From positions 43,666-87,138 of the forward strand of contig SAQR01000014.1 of the NCBI GenBank assembly GCA_004020365.1: 43,473 nucleotides of DNA, given 5' to 3'. This document shows, piece by piece, positions 27,090-37,085 of this stretch. A program made the position numbers and the translations under genes. The number at the start of each line of letters is the position of its first letter. Position 1 is the first letter of the stretch. Under the pieces are notes generated by a model. That model was not told the origin of the DNA, did no database searches, and worked only from the letters and a program-made list of their open reading frames with translations. The DNA comes from Mesorhizobium sp. (GTDB lineage: Bacteria > Pseudomonadota > Alphaproteobacteria > Rhizobiales > Rhizobiaceae).

Positions 27090-28034
27090 ATGCCGATCGA
27101 GTTCACGCATGTTCCCGGTAAAACTCACCCGGCCGACCCGACCGCGCCGTTTTTCTACGATTTCGCGGAAACAGCGACGAAGCTGTCGCTGATCGAGGAC
27201 ATCGGTTTCCAGAAAATCGTCGTCGACGAACCGGCCGGGCTGCTGACCAATATGGATATTGCCGCCCGGGCGCTGGACCGCACGTCTTCGCTAGAGATCG
27301 TTCTCACGCATTGGGCTGGTGTGATCGAGCCGACGGTGGCGGCACGGCAATTGGCGGCCCTCGACGCGAAAAGCGGCGGTCGGCTGTCGCTCAGGATGCT
27401 CAGCGAGCCGCTGAACGACGACGATGCCGAAACACGCCCGGTCGGTCATATGGTCGTCTGGCAGCGCCTCGACGAATATCTGGTGCTGCTGAAACGGTTG
27501 TGGTCGAATGACAGGCCGTTCGACCATGAGGGCGCCTTCTACAGCGTCAGCGGCGGCTATGTGCCGTGCAAGGGGCCGCGTAGCGCCGGCGTGAGCATCC
27601 GCATGGGCGGACGGTCCGGAACGGCGCTCAGGGTCGCCGGGCGGCATGCCGATGTCTTCGAGCTGACGCCAGGTTCGCTCGACGAGATACGGCAGTTGAT
27701 GGAGCGGGTGCGCAATGCCGCCGCCGAACACGGCCGGGCCGGCAAGCTGCGCTTCGCGCTTCCCGTCCGTATCCGTTCGGAGGGCAACGCTTCCTGCCAG
27801 AAGGCGGTCGAAATTGCCGGACCGCCGGCGCAGGTCGCGCTTTCCCTGCTTCCTTATGCTGCCCTGGGAATCGAGGAATTCATGATCGTCGGCATCGACA
27901 GGCCACGCGAGATCGCAATGGCTGGCCGCGAGGTGATCGCGCTGCTGCGCAATTCGCTGACGCGCCGCGAGGCCGATGTCCCTCAGCCCGGCGCGTTTGC
28001 ACCTCGCGTGATCCGGGAAGCACGCGCCGGCTGA
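27090..28034 (+). CDS. luciferase-like (LLM class) flavin-dependent oxidoreductase
   Basis: A 314-residue TIM-barrel flavoenzyme of the bacterial luciferase/SsuD-like family, using reduced FMN or F420-type flavin. Family features include the N-terminal barrel start, SSLEIVLTHWAGVIEPTVAA (barrel strand and helix), GGRLSLRML, the insertion with RLDEYLVLLKRLWSNDRPFDHEGAFYS-like motif (RLWSNDRPFDHEG) and GVSIRMGGRSGTALRVAGRHAD. ATG 27090 is chosen because GGAGGA lies 7 bp before it; two in-frame ATGs upstream overlap that site. It stands alone upstream of, and convergent with, the siderophore permease gene. It could be a sulfonate or other monooxygenase. A role in siderophore metabolism is only a guess from position. 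Confidence 0.85.
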   Translation: MPIEFTHVPGKTHPADPTAPFFYDFAETATKLSLIEDIGFQKIVVDEPAGLLTNMDIAARALDRTSSLEIVLTHWAGVIEPTVAARQLAALDAKSGGRLSLRMLSEPLNDDDAETRPVGHMVVWQRLDEYLVLLKRLWSNDRPFDHEGAFYSVSGGYVPCKGPRSAGVSIRMGGRSGTALRVAGRHADVFELTPGSLDEIRQLMERVRNAAAEHGRAGKLRFALPVRIRSEGNASCQKAVEIAGPPAQVALSLLPYAALGIEEFMIVGIDRPREIAMAGREVIALLRNSLTRREADVPQPGAFAPRVIREARAG

Positions 28035-28090
28035 GCGTGGCAGGGCTGTGCGCTTTGTGGCCGCCAGCCAGAAGCGCGTGGCGGGGCCGC

Positions 28091-30097
28091 TCATTGCCGG
28101 CCTTTCCACATCAGCACCATGAAATAAGGCCCGCCAACCAGGGCAGCTAGCAAACCCGCAGGAATCTGCCACGGGAAAATCAGCATCCGGCCGGCCCAGT
28201 CGGCCGAGACAAGCATCATGCCGCCAAGCATCGCCGATGCGAAAAGCTGCGGCAAGGCACGCTGAAGGCCGATCATGCGGGCCAGGTGCGGCGCCATCAA
28301 TCCGACGAAACTCAGCGGCCCGATGACCAGCGTGGCTATTGTCGTCGGCACCGAAATAAGCACCAGGAGAACGACCCGCACGCGGAACAGGCCAAGCCCG
28401 AGCCCGCGCGAGGCGGATTCTCCAAGCGGCAGGATTTCCAGCCAGCGGCTGGTGAGCGGCACGATGGCGAGCAGAGCAGTCGCCGTCACGGCGGCGATTG
28501 TGGCATCGGCGGCGGTGGCCCGGTAGGTGGAGCCGGACAACCAGCCGATCAGCGTATCGAGCCGAGGATCACCGCTGGCGAGCATCACCGCCGAGAATGC
28601 CGAGGCCATCGTCGCCACGGCGACACCGGAAAGCAGCAACCGATCAGGCGCGAGGGGCTGCCGGGGTCCGGTCGGCGAAACCATCGCCAGGCTAACCAGC
28701 GCCCCGACGAGACCGGCCGCGATCATCGCCGGGCGGTTGACATCGGAAGTTGCGATGAAGAGCAGCAGGATCCCTAGCGAGGCGCCGCCGGAGATACCCA
28801 GCACCTCGGGCGCCGCCATCGGATTGCCGGTCATCCGCTGCATCAGCGTGCCGACCACGCCCAGCATCATACCAGCGCAAGCCGCGATGGCGATGCGAGG
28901 CGCCCTGAGCGGCAGCAGGTCGGCAAGTTCGGCGGCCGAGGCGACGTGCCAGCCGGTCGCGCTTCGCCCGACAACAAGCGCGGCGCAGAGAAGAAGCGCC
29001 ATCGCGACGAGCCCGACCAGCAGACAGGTCCACCCGCTGCGCCTGCGCACGGAAGCCAGCATGGTGCCGCCCCGATCCGGGCTGGTGCGCAATTTCGGCA
29101 GGAGAAGAAACAGCAGCGGCGCACCGAGGAAAGCAGTCGCCACGCCTGCCGGGATTTCGGAGGCAAACGGCAGGACCTGCACCAGCCGGTCGGTCAGCCA
29201 CAACAGCGTGGCGCCCGCGAGCGGCGCCCAGATCATGCGCTGGCGCAAGGTCCGTGCCCCGGCGAGCCTGACCAGCGCCGGTGCCGCAAGCGCCACGAAG
29301 CTGATGACGCCGACGGCTGCGACCACCATGCTGCTCAGCGCGACGGCGACAGTCATCCCGGCCAGCCGCATCACCACCGGTTTCGTGCCGAGGCTTTCGG
29401 CTCCCTCGTCGCTGAGGTCGAGAAGCCGCAGCGGTCGGAGCAGAAGGAAGGCAGCAATGCCGGCCACCGCCAGCCATGGCGCGAACCCGAGCACCACGGC
29501 GTCGCCGTTCTGGATCAGCGAACCGCTCTGCCAGATGAAGAGTTCCTCGGAATATTCGCGATTGGCCGCCATCAGCAGGGCGCTCGCCGAACTGCATGTG
29601 AGGCTGACCACCAGGCCGGACATGATGATCGCGACCGGCGAGAAACTCCGGCCGCGGGCCAGCGCCAAAACCGCCAGCGTCGACAGGGCGCCGCCGGCGA
29701 GCGCCACCCATTCGCGACCTTGCTCCAAAATCCACGGCGCGTAGAGCGTGGCGATCGTCAGGCCCACGGTGGCGCCTGCATTGGTGCCGACGGTCGTCGG
29801 CTCGGCGAGCGGATTGCGCAGCACCTGCTGGAGCAGCGTGCCGGTCAGGCCGAGCGCCGCGCCGGCCAGCAGACTGATCGCCAGACGCGGCAGAAAGGCA
29901 TGCCGGTAGAGCAGCTGCCGCGGATCGGCAAAGTCGGTCACCGCGAGCGACTGCCACCACATTTCGGCGGGCAACAGGTGCAAAAGCCCGGCAGCGGTGA
30001 GATAGGCGGCGAGCACCGCCGGCACGCCGACGAGGGCGACGAGCATCCCTGCCTTGAAACGAGCACGATGGCCGGCCGTCGACTGCATGATGGTCAT
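28091..30097 (-). CDS. fhuB: ferric hydroxamate ABC transporter permease FhuB
   Basis: A 668-residue inner-membrane protein made of two fused FecCD-type permease halves, as in FhuB. The first half has NPLAEPTTVGTNAGATVGL near 103-121 and the second NPMAAPEVLGISGGASLGI, the matching conserved region in each repeat. Near the C terminus, IGPLSFVGLMAPHLARMIG is the coupling segment that contacts FhuC. Start ATG 30097 overlaps the FhuD stop (ATGA). It receives iron-hydroxamate from FhuD and is powered by FhuC, encoded divergently at 33358. About twenty hydrophobic segments; length typical of FhuB. Confidence 0.93.
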   Translation of the reverse strand: MTIMQSTAGHRARFKAGMLVALVGVPAVLAAYLTAAGLLHLLPAEMWWQSLAVTDFADPRQLLYRHAFLPRLAISLLAGAALGLTGTLLQQVLRNPLAEPTTVGTNAGATVGLTIATLYAPWILEQGREWVALAGGALSTLAVLALARGRSFSPVAIIMSGLVVSLTCSSASALLMAANREYSEELFIWQSGSLIQNGDAVVLGFAPWLAVAGIAAFLLLRPLRLLDLSDEGAESLGTKPVVMRLAGMTVAVALSSMVVAAVGVISFVALAAPALVRLAGARTLRQRMIWAPLAGATLLWLTDRLVQVLPFASEIPAGVATAFLGAPLLFLLLPKLRTSPDRGGTMLASVRRRSGWTCLLVGLVAMALLLCAALVVGRSATGWHVASAAELADLLPLRAPRIAIAACAGMMLGVVGTLMQRMTGNPMAAPEVLGISGGASLGILLLFIATSDVNRPAMIAAGLVGALVSLAMVSPTGPRQPLAPDRLLLSGVAVATMASAFSAVMLASGDPRLDTLIGWLSGSTYRATAADATIAAVTATALLAIVPLTSRWLEILPLGESASRGLGLGLFRVRVVLLVLISVPTTIATLVIGPLSFVGLMAPHLARMIGLQRALPQLFASAMLGGMMLVSADWAGRMLIFPWQIPAGLLAALVGGPYFMVLMWKGRQ

Positions 30098-30990
30098 GCC
30101 CAGGCCAAAAACGTCGCAAAACGGGCAGCGGCGGCCAGCCCGCCAAACGGCCATACCGGCGGGATCGTCCTGACGTTGCCGGCCTTGATGCAGGGAAGGT
30201 TCGCCCAGAGGCTGCTTTGGTCGATCCTGATCTTCACATGCGGCGGGATCGGATCGAGCGAGATCACTCGGGCCTCACCGATCGCAACCAATTCTTCAAT
30301 GCCCAGCATGGAAAAGCCCCAGCTATCGGTCGGCGCCGTCCAGGCGTTGGTGAGGCTCAACCGGTCGAGCACGTCCTGGAACAGACTGCCCTTGCCGTAG
30401 ACACGGACGTGACGGTCGTCGAACATGCTGACCACCGCGAGCGGCTGCTTTGCCCGTTGTGAAAATTGTTCCCTGATCTGGGCGATTGCCGTCGCCGTCG
30501 CCTGGATAAGGCGCTGAGCTTCAGCCTCGCGGCCGAGCTGCGAGCCAAGTTTCAGCGTTTCAATCTCGGCCTGGCGATAAGGCGCTTCGGTGCCATCGTA
30601 GAAGGGCACGGTATGCAGTGGCGCGATCCGCCTGAACGGGGCTTCGTCCAAGCCATAGCCGTAGGCGCCGGTGATAAGGTCGGGCTTGAGTTCCAGGAGC
30701 AGTTCGAGATTGGGCTCGCCGCGCGAGCCGAGATCGAGGCAGCCGGCGGGAAGAGCCGGACCCGCGACCCAGTCGCGGTAGCCCTTGGTGTCGGCGACCG
30801 CCACCGGTCCGATCCCGAGCGAGACAACCATCTCGGCTGAGGTCCATTCGAGGCAGGCGATCCGCGGCGGCCGCGCCGCATGCGCCGGGTCGCCGCGCAG
30901 ACCGAGGCTCGTCGCGGCCAGGCCGGCCAGGCACCGGCGCCGCGTCAGTGGCGCCAATTGGGTCCGGGGCCGGCACGCGCCGGTCACCAT
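30094..30990 (-). CDS. fhuD: ferric hydroxamate periplasmic binding protein FhuD
   Basis: A 298-residue class III binding protein for iron-siderophore. The start ATG 30990 lies inside the end of the receptor gene (7-bp overlap), coupling their translation. The N terminus has TRRRCLAGLAATSLGL, which looks like a twin-arginine signal, followed by PAHAARP as cleavage region. The mature protein begins RIACLEWTSAEMVVSLGI, then VAGPALPAGCLDLGSRGEPN and LLLELKPDLI, all typical of FhuD. It ends in an ATGA overlap with FhuB. The frame continues upstream to 31269, but only as a shadow of the receptor gene. Likely ligand: a hydroxamate such as ferrichrome. Confidence 0.92.
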   Translation of the reverse strand: MVTGACRPRTQLAPLTRRRCLAGLAATSLGLRGDPAHAARPPRIACLEWTSAEMVVSLGIGPVAVADTKGYRDWVAGPALPAGCLDLGSRGEPNLELLLELKPDLITGAYGYGLDEAPFRRIAPLHTVPFYDGTEAPYRQAEIETLKLGSQLGREAEAQRLIQATATAIAQIREQFSQRAKQPLAVVSMFDDRHVRVYGKGSLFQDVLDRLSLTNAWTAPTDSWGFSMLGIEELVAIGEARVISLDPIPPHVKIRIDQSSLWANLPCIKAGNVRTIPPVWPFGGLAAAARFATFLAWA

Positions 30991-33158
30991 GTGTACTTCA
31001 CCGAGCCCTTGATCCGGCGACCCTCGCCATAAAAGCAGCCGAAGCTTTCCGCGTAACAGGAGGCAACATAGCGCTTGTCGAACAGATTGCTGACATTGAG
31101 GTTCAGCTCGGCGTTCCGCCATTCGTAGTGGAGTGCGGCATCGACAAGCGTGACTGCCGGCACTTTGAAAGTGTTGGCGTCGTCGCCGAAGGTCGAGCCG
31201 ACATAGCGGATGCCGGCGCCGAGCCCGAAGCCTTCCAATTTGCCGCTGCCGACCGTGTAATTCGCCCACAGCGAAGCCGCATGTTCCGGCACGCCGAACG
31301 GCGTGTTGCCCTCATCGCTGACCGTCTCGCCACTATCTTCATCGAGGGTGATCGAGGTGGCCTTGGTGATCTCGGTGTCGAGATAGGTATAGGCCGCCCG
31401 GAAATCGAAGCCTGAATCGAGGCTCGCAACAGCCTCCAGCTCGATGCCACGCGAGCGGATCTCGCCGGTCTGGAAGATGTCGTTGGGCCCACCAGCGCCG
31501 CCATAGCGCACGACATTCTGCCGGGCCAGGTCGAACGCCGAGATGGTGACGAAGGCGTTCCAGCCGACCGGCTGGTATTTCAGCCCGACCTCGTACTGCT
31601 TGCCGGTTTCGGGCACGAGCGGATTGCCATTGCTGTCGGGGCCGGATACCGGCTGGAAGGATTCGGAATAGCTGACATAAGGGGCAAGGCCATTGTCGGC
31701 GAGATAAAGCAGACCGGCGCGGCTGGTGAAGGCGTCGTCCTTCTGGCGAGGATCGAAAGCGCCGGCCAGATTGTCGTGGACTTTCGCGTCGGCCCAGTCC
31801 TGGCGACCGCCCAGCGTCAGCCGCCAGTTACCCAGCTTGATCTGGTCCTGCGCGTAGAGGCCGACCTGCGATTGGGTGGTGTCGGTATCTGTATAGGGCG
31901 TCATTTCGCCGACCGGGTAGCCATAGACCGGGTCGAAAATATTGAAATCATCGTCGGTCATATCGTTGCTGGCGGCATAGTCGCGGTAGGTGTAGCGCTT
32001 GTAGTCGAGGCCGAGAAGCAGCGTGTGGGCGAGCGGCCCAGTGTCGAAATCGGCCTGCGCCTGGTTGTCGATGGTCACGCCGCTGAGCCTGCTGCCGCCG
32101 GCATCGGCATAGCGGGAATAGGCGCCCTCATCATTCAAAAGCCCGCCGCCGAAGACGCCTTCCTCATAGTGCTTCAGATAGACGTAGCGGGCATGCTGGC
32201 GAACCTGCCATGTCTCGTTGAGGCGGTGATCCAATTCGTAACCGATCGACGCCTGATCGTTGTCGTAGGTGTCGAAGCCCGGTTCGCCGACGAACATGCT
32301 GTTCGGCAGGTATTTTCCGTCCTTGCCCGGCCTGATCGTGCCGTATGCCGGCAGATACTGCATCGCCCAGCCAGACCGGTCGCGCTGATAGTTGGCGAGG
32401 ATGGTCAGGCTGGTATCGGCATCGGGCTGCCAGGTCAGCGCCGGCGCGATGAAGATGCGGTCGTCCTCGACGAAGTCTGTCTGCGTATCGCCGGTGTGGG
32501 CGGCGCCGGTTAGGCGGAACAGCAGCGACTTGTCGGCGTTGACAGCCCCGCTGAAGTCGAACTTTCCTTCATAGCGGTTGAAGCTTCCGGCGCCGAACTC
32601 GACCTCGCGGAGGTTCTCCTCGGTCGGGCGCTTGCTGACATAGTTGATGATGCCGCCAGGGCTTGCCTGGCCGTAGAGAACCGAGGCCGGCCCACGCAGG
32701 ATTTCGTAGCGTTCGGCGCCATAGGAATCGAGCGCCGTGAACAGCGTGAAATTGCTTTCCTTGAGCTGCAGCCCGTCCTTGTAGAAGACGCCGCTGGAGT
32801 TCGAAATGCCGCGCATCTGCAAGCCGTGGCCGCGATTGTCGGTGCCGTAGAGATTGCCGGTTGCGCCTGGCGTATAACGCAGCGCACTGTTCAGGCTGTC
32901 CACCGCCTGCGCTTCCATCTGGTCTTTGGTGATGACCGATATCGACTGCGGCGTTTCGATCAGCGGTGTGTCGGTCTTGGTGGCGGTGGATCCCTGGGTA
33001 GCGACATAGCCGTCGACCGTCCCAAAGGCGCTTTCGACGCGTTCCAGAATGTTGATCGGATCGAGAGTGGTGGTCGCCTCCTGCGCGACGGCGTGACCGC
33101 CGCCAAGCAGCACCGGCAGTGACATCGCCGCGATCAGCAGGTTTCGGCGCGCAGTCAT
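30984..33158 (-). CDS. TonB-dependent ferric hydroxamate siderophore receptor (FhuA/FoxA-like)
   Basis: Outer-membrane receptor of 724 residues. Signal peptide about 1-26 ends HAVAQ. A TonB-box-like stretch TTLDPINI follows, then the plug domain with ETPQSISVITKDQM, MRGISNSSGVFYKDGLQL and EILRGPASVLYGQASPGG. The rest is a beta barrel; the last strand ends in aromatic Trp (KYTW), as expected for assembly. A Cys pair in the last loop, SCYAESFGC, is common in ferrichrome-type receptors. Start ATG 33158 is the one directly before the signal peptide. It is the first gene of the receptor-fhuD-fhuB operon. Two TGA-N9-TCA elements lie upstream at 33257-33296, so iron repression is expected. Confidence 0.93.
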   Translation of the reverse strand: MTARRNLLIAAMSLPVLLGGGHAVAQEATTTLDPINILERVESAFGTVDGYVATQGSTATKTDTPLIETPQSISVITKDQMEAQAVDSLNSALRYTPGATGNLYGTDNRGHGLQMRGISNSSGVFYKDGLQLKESNFTLFTALDSYGAERYEILRGPASVLYGQASPGGIINYVSKRPTEENLREVEFGAGSFNRYEGKFDFSGAVNADKSLLFRLTGAAHTGDTQTDFVEDDRIFIAPALTWQPDADTSLTILANYQRDRSGWAMQYLPAYGTIRPGKDGKYLPNSMFVGEPGFDTYDNDQASIGYELDHRLNETWQVRQHARYVYLKHYEEGVFGGGLLNDEGAYSRYADAGGSRLSGVTIDNQAQADFDTGPLAHTLLLGLDYKRYTYRDYAASNDMTDDDFNIFDPVYGYPVGEMTPYTDTDTTQSQVGLYAQDQIKLGNWRLTLGGRQDWADAKVHDNLAGAFDPRQKDDAFTSRAGLLYLADNGLAPYVSYSESFQPVSGPDSNGNPLVPETGKQYEVGLKYQPVGWNAFVTISAFDLARQNVVRYGGAGGPNDIFQTGEIRSRGIELEAVASLDSGFDFRAAYTYLDTEITKATSITLDEDSGETVSDEGNTPFGVPEHAASLWANYTVGSGKLEGFGLGAGIRYVGSTFGDDANTFKVPAVTLVDAALHYEWRNAELNLNVSNLFDKRYVASCYAESFGCFYGEGRRIKGSVKYTW

Positions 33159-33256
33159 TTCATCTCGAATTTTTTCGCGACCAAAACCGGCGACCATCTC
33201 GGCGCGCTCCACTTTTTCGAATTTCGACGCAAATCCGGCGCGTCAAGACATTTTGT

Positions 33257-33271
33257 TGACTCAAAAAGTCA
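33257..33271. promoter_or_regulatory. iron-responsive operator (RirA-type TGA-N9-TCA), site 1
   Basis: Reads TGACTCAAAAAGTCA, a perfect match to the TGA-N9-TCA pattern of rhizobial iron-responsive operators bound by RirA, and itself a near-perfect palindrome. It lies between the receptor start (33158, minus) and the fhuC start (33358, plus). A second site is 25 bp further right. Function is inferred from pattern and context. Confidence 0.7.
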
Positions 33272-33281
33272 TCTTCATTGT

Positions 33282-33296
33282 TGACTAGTAAACTCA
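33282..33296. promoter_or_regulatory. iron-responsive operator (RirA-type TGA-N9-TCA), site 2
   Basis: Reads TGACTAGTAAACTCA, again TGA-N9-TCA, with its centre exactly 25 bp from site 1. A degenerate third copy appears on the opposite strand just beyond (TGACTATGAAACATG, reverse complement of 33295-33309). The set lies between divergent iron-uptake operons, so one operator array could control both directions. Confidence 0.68.
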
Positions 33297-33357
33297 TGTT
33301 TCATAGTCAACCGGGCATCGGCACGGCAAACCGGATTGCCAAAGATCGGATTTCGAA

Positions 33358-34178
33358 ATGCACGCGCAAAGCTGGAGAGAGGCCGAGACCGTGGCAGGAA
33401 TTCATGCCCAGACTGCCTTCCACGTCGAAGCGGTGCGGTTCGCTGTCGGCGAGCGGACGCTGCTCGGTCCGGTTACACTCGAGCTGCAACGCTCGCGCGT
33501 CTATGGGCTGATCGGGCACAACGGCTCGGGCAAATCGACGCTGATCAAGCTCCTGGCGCGCCAGCAGCCGGCAAGCTCGGGCGGCATCACCTTCGCGCAG
33601 CGGCCGCTGGTGCAGTGGGGCGCGCGCGAACTGGCGCGCGCGCTCGCCTATCTGCCGCAGACGACGCCGGCGGCGACCGGCCTGACCGTGCGCGAACTGG
33701 CGACGCTCGGCCGCTATCCCTGGCACGGCGCGCTCGGCCGTTTCGGCCACGAGGACAGGCGCCATGTCGAGGAGGCGCTTGTCCTGACCGACATGGCTGA
33801 CTTCACCGACCGGCTGGTCGACGAATTGTCCGGCGGCGAGCGCCAGCGCGCATGGCTGGCCATGCTGGTAGCGCAGAATGCCGGCGTCATGCTGCTCGAC
33901 GAGCCGATCTCGGCGCTCGACATCGCCCATCAGGTCGAGGTGCTGGGGCTGGTCAGGGATCTTAGCCGCAACCGCGACCTGTGCGTCGTCGTCGTGCTGC
34001 ACGACCCCAACATGGCGGCGCGCTACTGCGACGAATTGATCGCGCTGAAGGACGGCATGCTGCTGACGCGCGGCACGCCGGACAAGATCATGCAGGGCGA
34101 CGTGCTCAGAGGAATCTTCGGTGTAGAGATGGGCGTGTTTGCGCACCCCGTCACCGGCCAGCCCATCGGCTATGTGCA

Positions 34179-34182
<4 letters not shown>
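33358..34182 (+). CDS. fhuC: ferric hydroxamate ABC transporter ATPase FhuC
   Basis: A 274-residue ATPase that powers FhuB. Walker [10 protein letters not shown] is at 53-61, [14 protein letters not shown] near 119-132 is the FhuC-type segment, signature LSGGERQR near 160-167, Walker [10 protein letters not shown] near 178-186 and switch His in VVLHD. The N terminus is about 18 residues longer than the core family, and a start at GTG 33391 (VAGIHAQ) is possible. It opens the plus-strand operon fhuC-exbB-exbD-tonB, divergent from the receptor operon and downstream of two iron operators. Overlaps exbB by ATGA. Confidence 0.93.
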
Positions 34183-35186
<1,004 letters not shown>

Positions 35187-35201
35187 GCACGGAGCGACGC
35201 C

Positions 35202-35660
35202 ATGGCGGCTAGAATTCGAGACAACATCGATGGCGATCTCGAGGAAAACCACGAGATCAACGTCACGCCGTTCATCGATGTGATCCTTGTGCTGCTGATC
35301 ATCTTCATGGTCGCGGCGCCGCTGGCGACGGTCGATGTCGATGTCGACCTGCCGGGCTCGACCGCAACGCCTGCGCCGCGGCCGGAGACGCCGCTCTTCC
35401 TGACGCTGAAGAACGATCTCAGCCTGGCGATTGGCAACGACAGCGTGCCGCGCGCAGCCTTCGCCGCCGCGCTGGTCGGCAGGACAAAAGGCGACAGGCA
35501 GACGCGCATCTTCCTGCGCGCCGACAAGGCGGTCGGTTATGGCGAGTTGATGGAGGTGATGAACCTTTTGCGCGGCGCCGGTTATCTGAAGATCGCGCTG
35601 GTCGGCCTTGAGGCGGCGCCCGGCGATGCCGCGGCGCCGCAAGTCGGAACCGGCCAATAA
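35202..35660 (+). CDS. exbD: TonB-system subunit ExbD
   Basis: A 152-residue protein with one membrane helix at about 24-44 that includes the essential aspartate in NVTPFIDVILVLLIIFMV (Asp26), and a periplasmic domain containing VGYGELMEVMNLLRGAGY. This is the classic ExbD/TolR layout. It follows exbB by 15 bp and its stop overlaps the tonB start by one base (TAATG). ExbB-ExbD here is expected to serve the receptor encoded at 30984-33158, and perhaps others in the genome. Confidence 0.94.
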   Translation: MAARIRDNIDGDLEENHEINVTPFIDVILVLLIIFMVAAPLATVDVDVDLPGSTATPAPRPETPLFLTLKNDLSLAIGNDSVPRAAFAAALVGRTKGDRQTRIFLRADKAVGYGELMEVMNLLRGAGYLKIALVGLEAAPGDAAAPQVGTGQ

Positions 35661-36637
35661 TGTCGCCGGCGGCTGCCCTGCCGATGGCTGATCAGCGGCG
35701 TTTCGGCGCGCGCGAGATCGCCTGGTGGGCGGGCGCGGCTGCGCTGGTCCTGGTGGCGCATGCCGCGGTCGGCTATGCGATGCAGAGCTGGCGCCCGGCC
35801 GAGCCCGATGGCGGGCCGCCGCAGGCGCAGGTGATCGAGCTGTCGCCGATGGCGCTCACGCCGGCCGAGCCGGCGCCGATATCGGATGAGATCGCGCCCG
35901 ATCAGCCGGATCCGGCCGAGGAGCCCGAGATAACCGAAACGGAGCCTCCGCCCGAACCGCGCGTCGAGCAGGCAGAGCCGGTCACCGAGCCGCCGGAAGC
36001 CGCCCCGGCCGACACGGTCGAGCCGATCCCGCCGACCGTGGCCGAACGGGTCGACCAGCCGCCGCTCGAGGAGGTCGTGCCCGACGTCGCCGAGGCCGTC
36101 ACGCCAGAAGTGGTCATCCCGGTGCCGCAGCCGAAACCGGTCGACAAACCCGTCGAGACCAAGCCAAAGCAGCAGGCAAAGGTGAAGGAGCCGGCTGAGG
36201 TCAAGGCGAAGAAGCCTGTCAAACAGGCCAAAAAAGGTCCGAAAAAAGAAAAGGCCGCACCGCCGCGGACGACGGCCAGTGTCGCTGCGACATCCGCAGC
36301 CAGGGCGGCGGCCCCGAAATCGGCCAAGGCAGCGGCTGCGAGATCCGGCGTGAGTTCGGACAGGTGGAATTCGCGGTTGCGTGCATGGATAAGACGGCAC
36401 ACAAACTATCCGAGGGCGGCGAAGGCCCGACGCGCGGAAGGCAGTCCGAGCGTAACCTTCACGATCGACGGATCCGGCCGGGTCCTGTCCGCCCGGCTGG
36501 CTCGTTCCTCCGGCGATCCAGACCTCGATAGCGCGGCGCTCAGCGCATTACAAGGCGCCTCGGTGCCGGAGCCGCCGCCGGAACTCGGTTCCCGCATAAC
36601 CCGCACCGCGCCATTCTCGTTCGCCCTGCGCAACTAG
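35660..36637 (+). CDS. tonB: energy transducer TonB
   Basis: A 325-residue TonB. A single membrane anchor lies near 22-41 (WWAGAAALVLVAHAAVGYA). A long Pro/Glu-rich region (about 45-170) with PEPxxx repeats and a Lys/Pro/Ala-rich stretch (170-235) span the periplasm. The C-terminal domain (about 240-325) contains WNSRLRAWIRRHTNYPRAAK, GSPSVTFTIDGSGRVLSARL and the LDSAALSALQ helix typical of TonB. An internal start MADQRRFG eight residues in is possible. Last gene of the fhuC operon. No clear terminator follows before arsR. Confidence 0.93.
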   Translation: MSPAAALPMADQRRFGAREIAWWAGAAALVLVAHAAVGYAMQSWRPAEPDGGPPQAQVIELSPMALTPAEPAPISDEIAPDQPDPAEEPEITETEPPPEPRVEQAEPVTEPPEAAPADTVEPIPPTVAERVDQPPLEEVVPDVAEAVTPEVVIPVPQPKPVDKPVETKPKQQAKVKEPAEVKAKKPVKQAKKGPKKEKAAPPRTTASVAATSAARAAAPKSAKAAAARSGVSSDRWNSRLRAWIRRHTNYPRAAKARRAEGSPSVTFTIDGSGRVLSARLARSSGDPDLDSAALSALQGASVPEPPPELGSRITRTAPFSFALRN

Positions 36638-36689
36638 GCAGGCGACGATTTTCGAATGCCAATCTTCATCTGTCTGTCACATGCCGGCC

Positions 36690-36710
36690 ATATACATCGA
36701 TAATTCCGGA
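36690..36710. promoter_or_regulatory. candidate ArsR operator upstream of first arsR
   Basis: An AT-rich segment containing ATACATCGATAATTCC lies 12-32 bp before the arsR start, with a central ATCGAT palindrome and CCGG on both flanks. This is where an autoregulating ArsR would bind and block transcription. No exact consensus was available to match, so this is a positional call. Confidence 0.3.
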
Positions 36711-36721
36711 TTTTAGGATAC

Positions 36722-37054
36722 ATGGATAAGAACACCGCTCTTCTCGCATTGGCAGCGCTTGGTCAGGACACCAGGCTCGAAGTGTTTCGTCTGCTGGTGC
36801 GGGCGGGCGCAGACGGTGTGCCGGCCGGCGAGATCGCCGCACGCCTCGGCGCGGTGCAGAACACCATGTCGGCGCATCTGAAAATTCTCGACCATGCCGG
36901 CCTGGTCCGCGCCGAGCGTGACGGCCGGACGATCCGCTACGTCGCCGACATGACCGGCTTTCGCGATCTGCTTGCCTATCTCATGGAGGATTGCTGCAAC
37001 GGCGCGCCGGAACTCTGCCAGCCGGTCATTCAGGCGGTGACTTGTAAATGTTAG
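36722..37054 (+). CDS. arsR: ArsR-family arsenic-responsive repressor, copy 1
   Basis: A 110-residue winged-helix repressor that should leave DNA when it binds As(III). The recognition helix is in ARLGAVQNTMSAHLKILDHAGLV (about 40-62). Candidate As(III) ligands are the C-terminal cysteines in EDCCNGAPELC (about 89-99) and TCKC at the very end, not the classical helix-5 site of ArsR from plasmid R773. Start ATG 36722 has an AGGA site. It heads the operon arsR-arsC-aqpS-arsC-arsH. Confidence 0.92.
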   Translation: MDKNTALLALAALGQDTRLEVFRLLVRAGADGVPAGEIAARLGAVQNTMSAHLKILDHAGLVRAERDGRTIRYVADMTGFRDLLAYLMEDCCNGAPELCQPVIQAVTCKC

Positions 37055-37085
37055 AGGGGCAAATGTTAGAAGGGAGGGCTACGCC

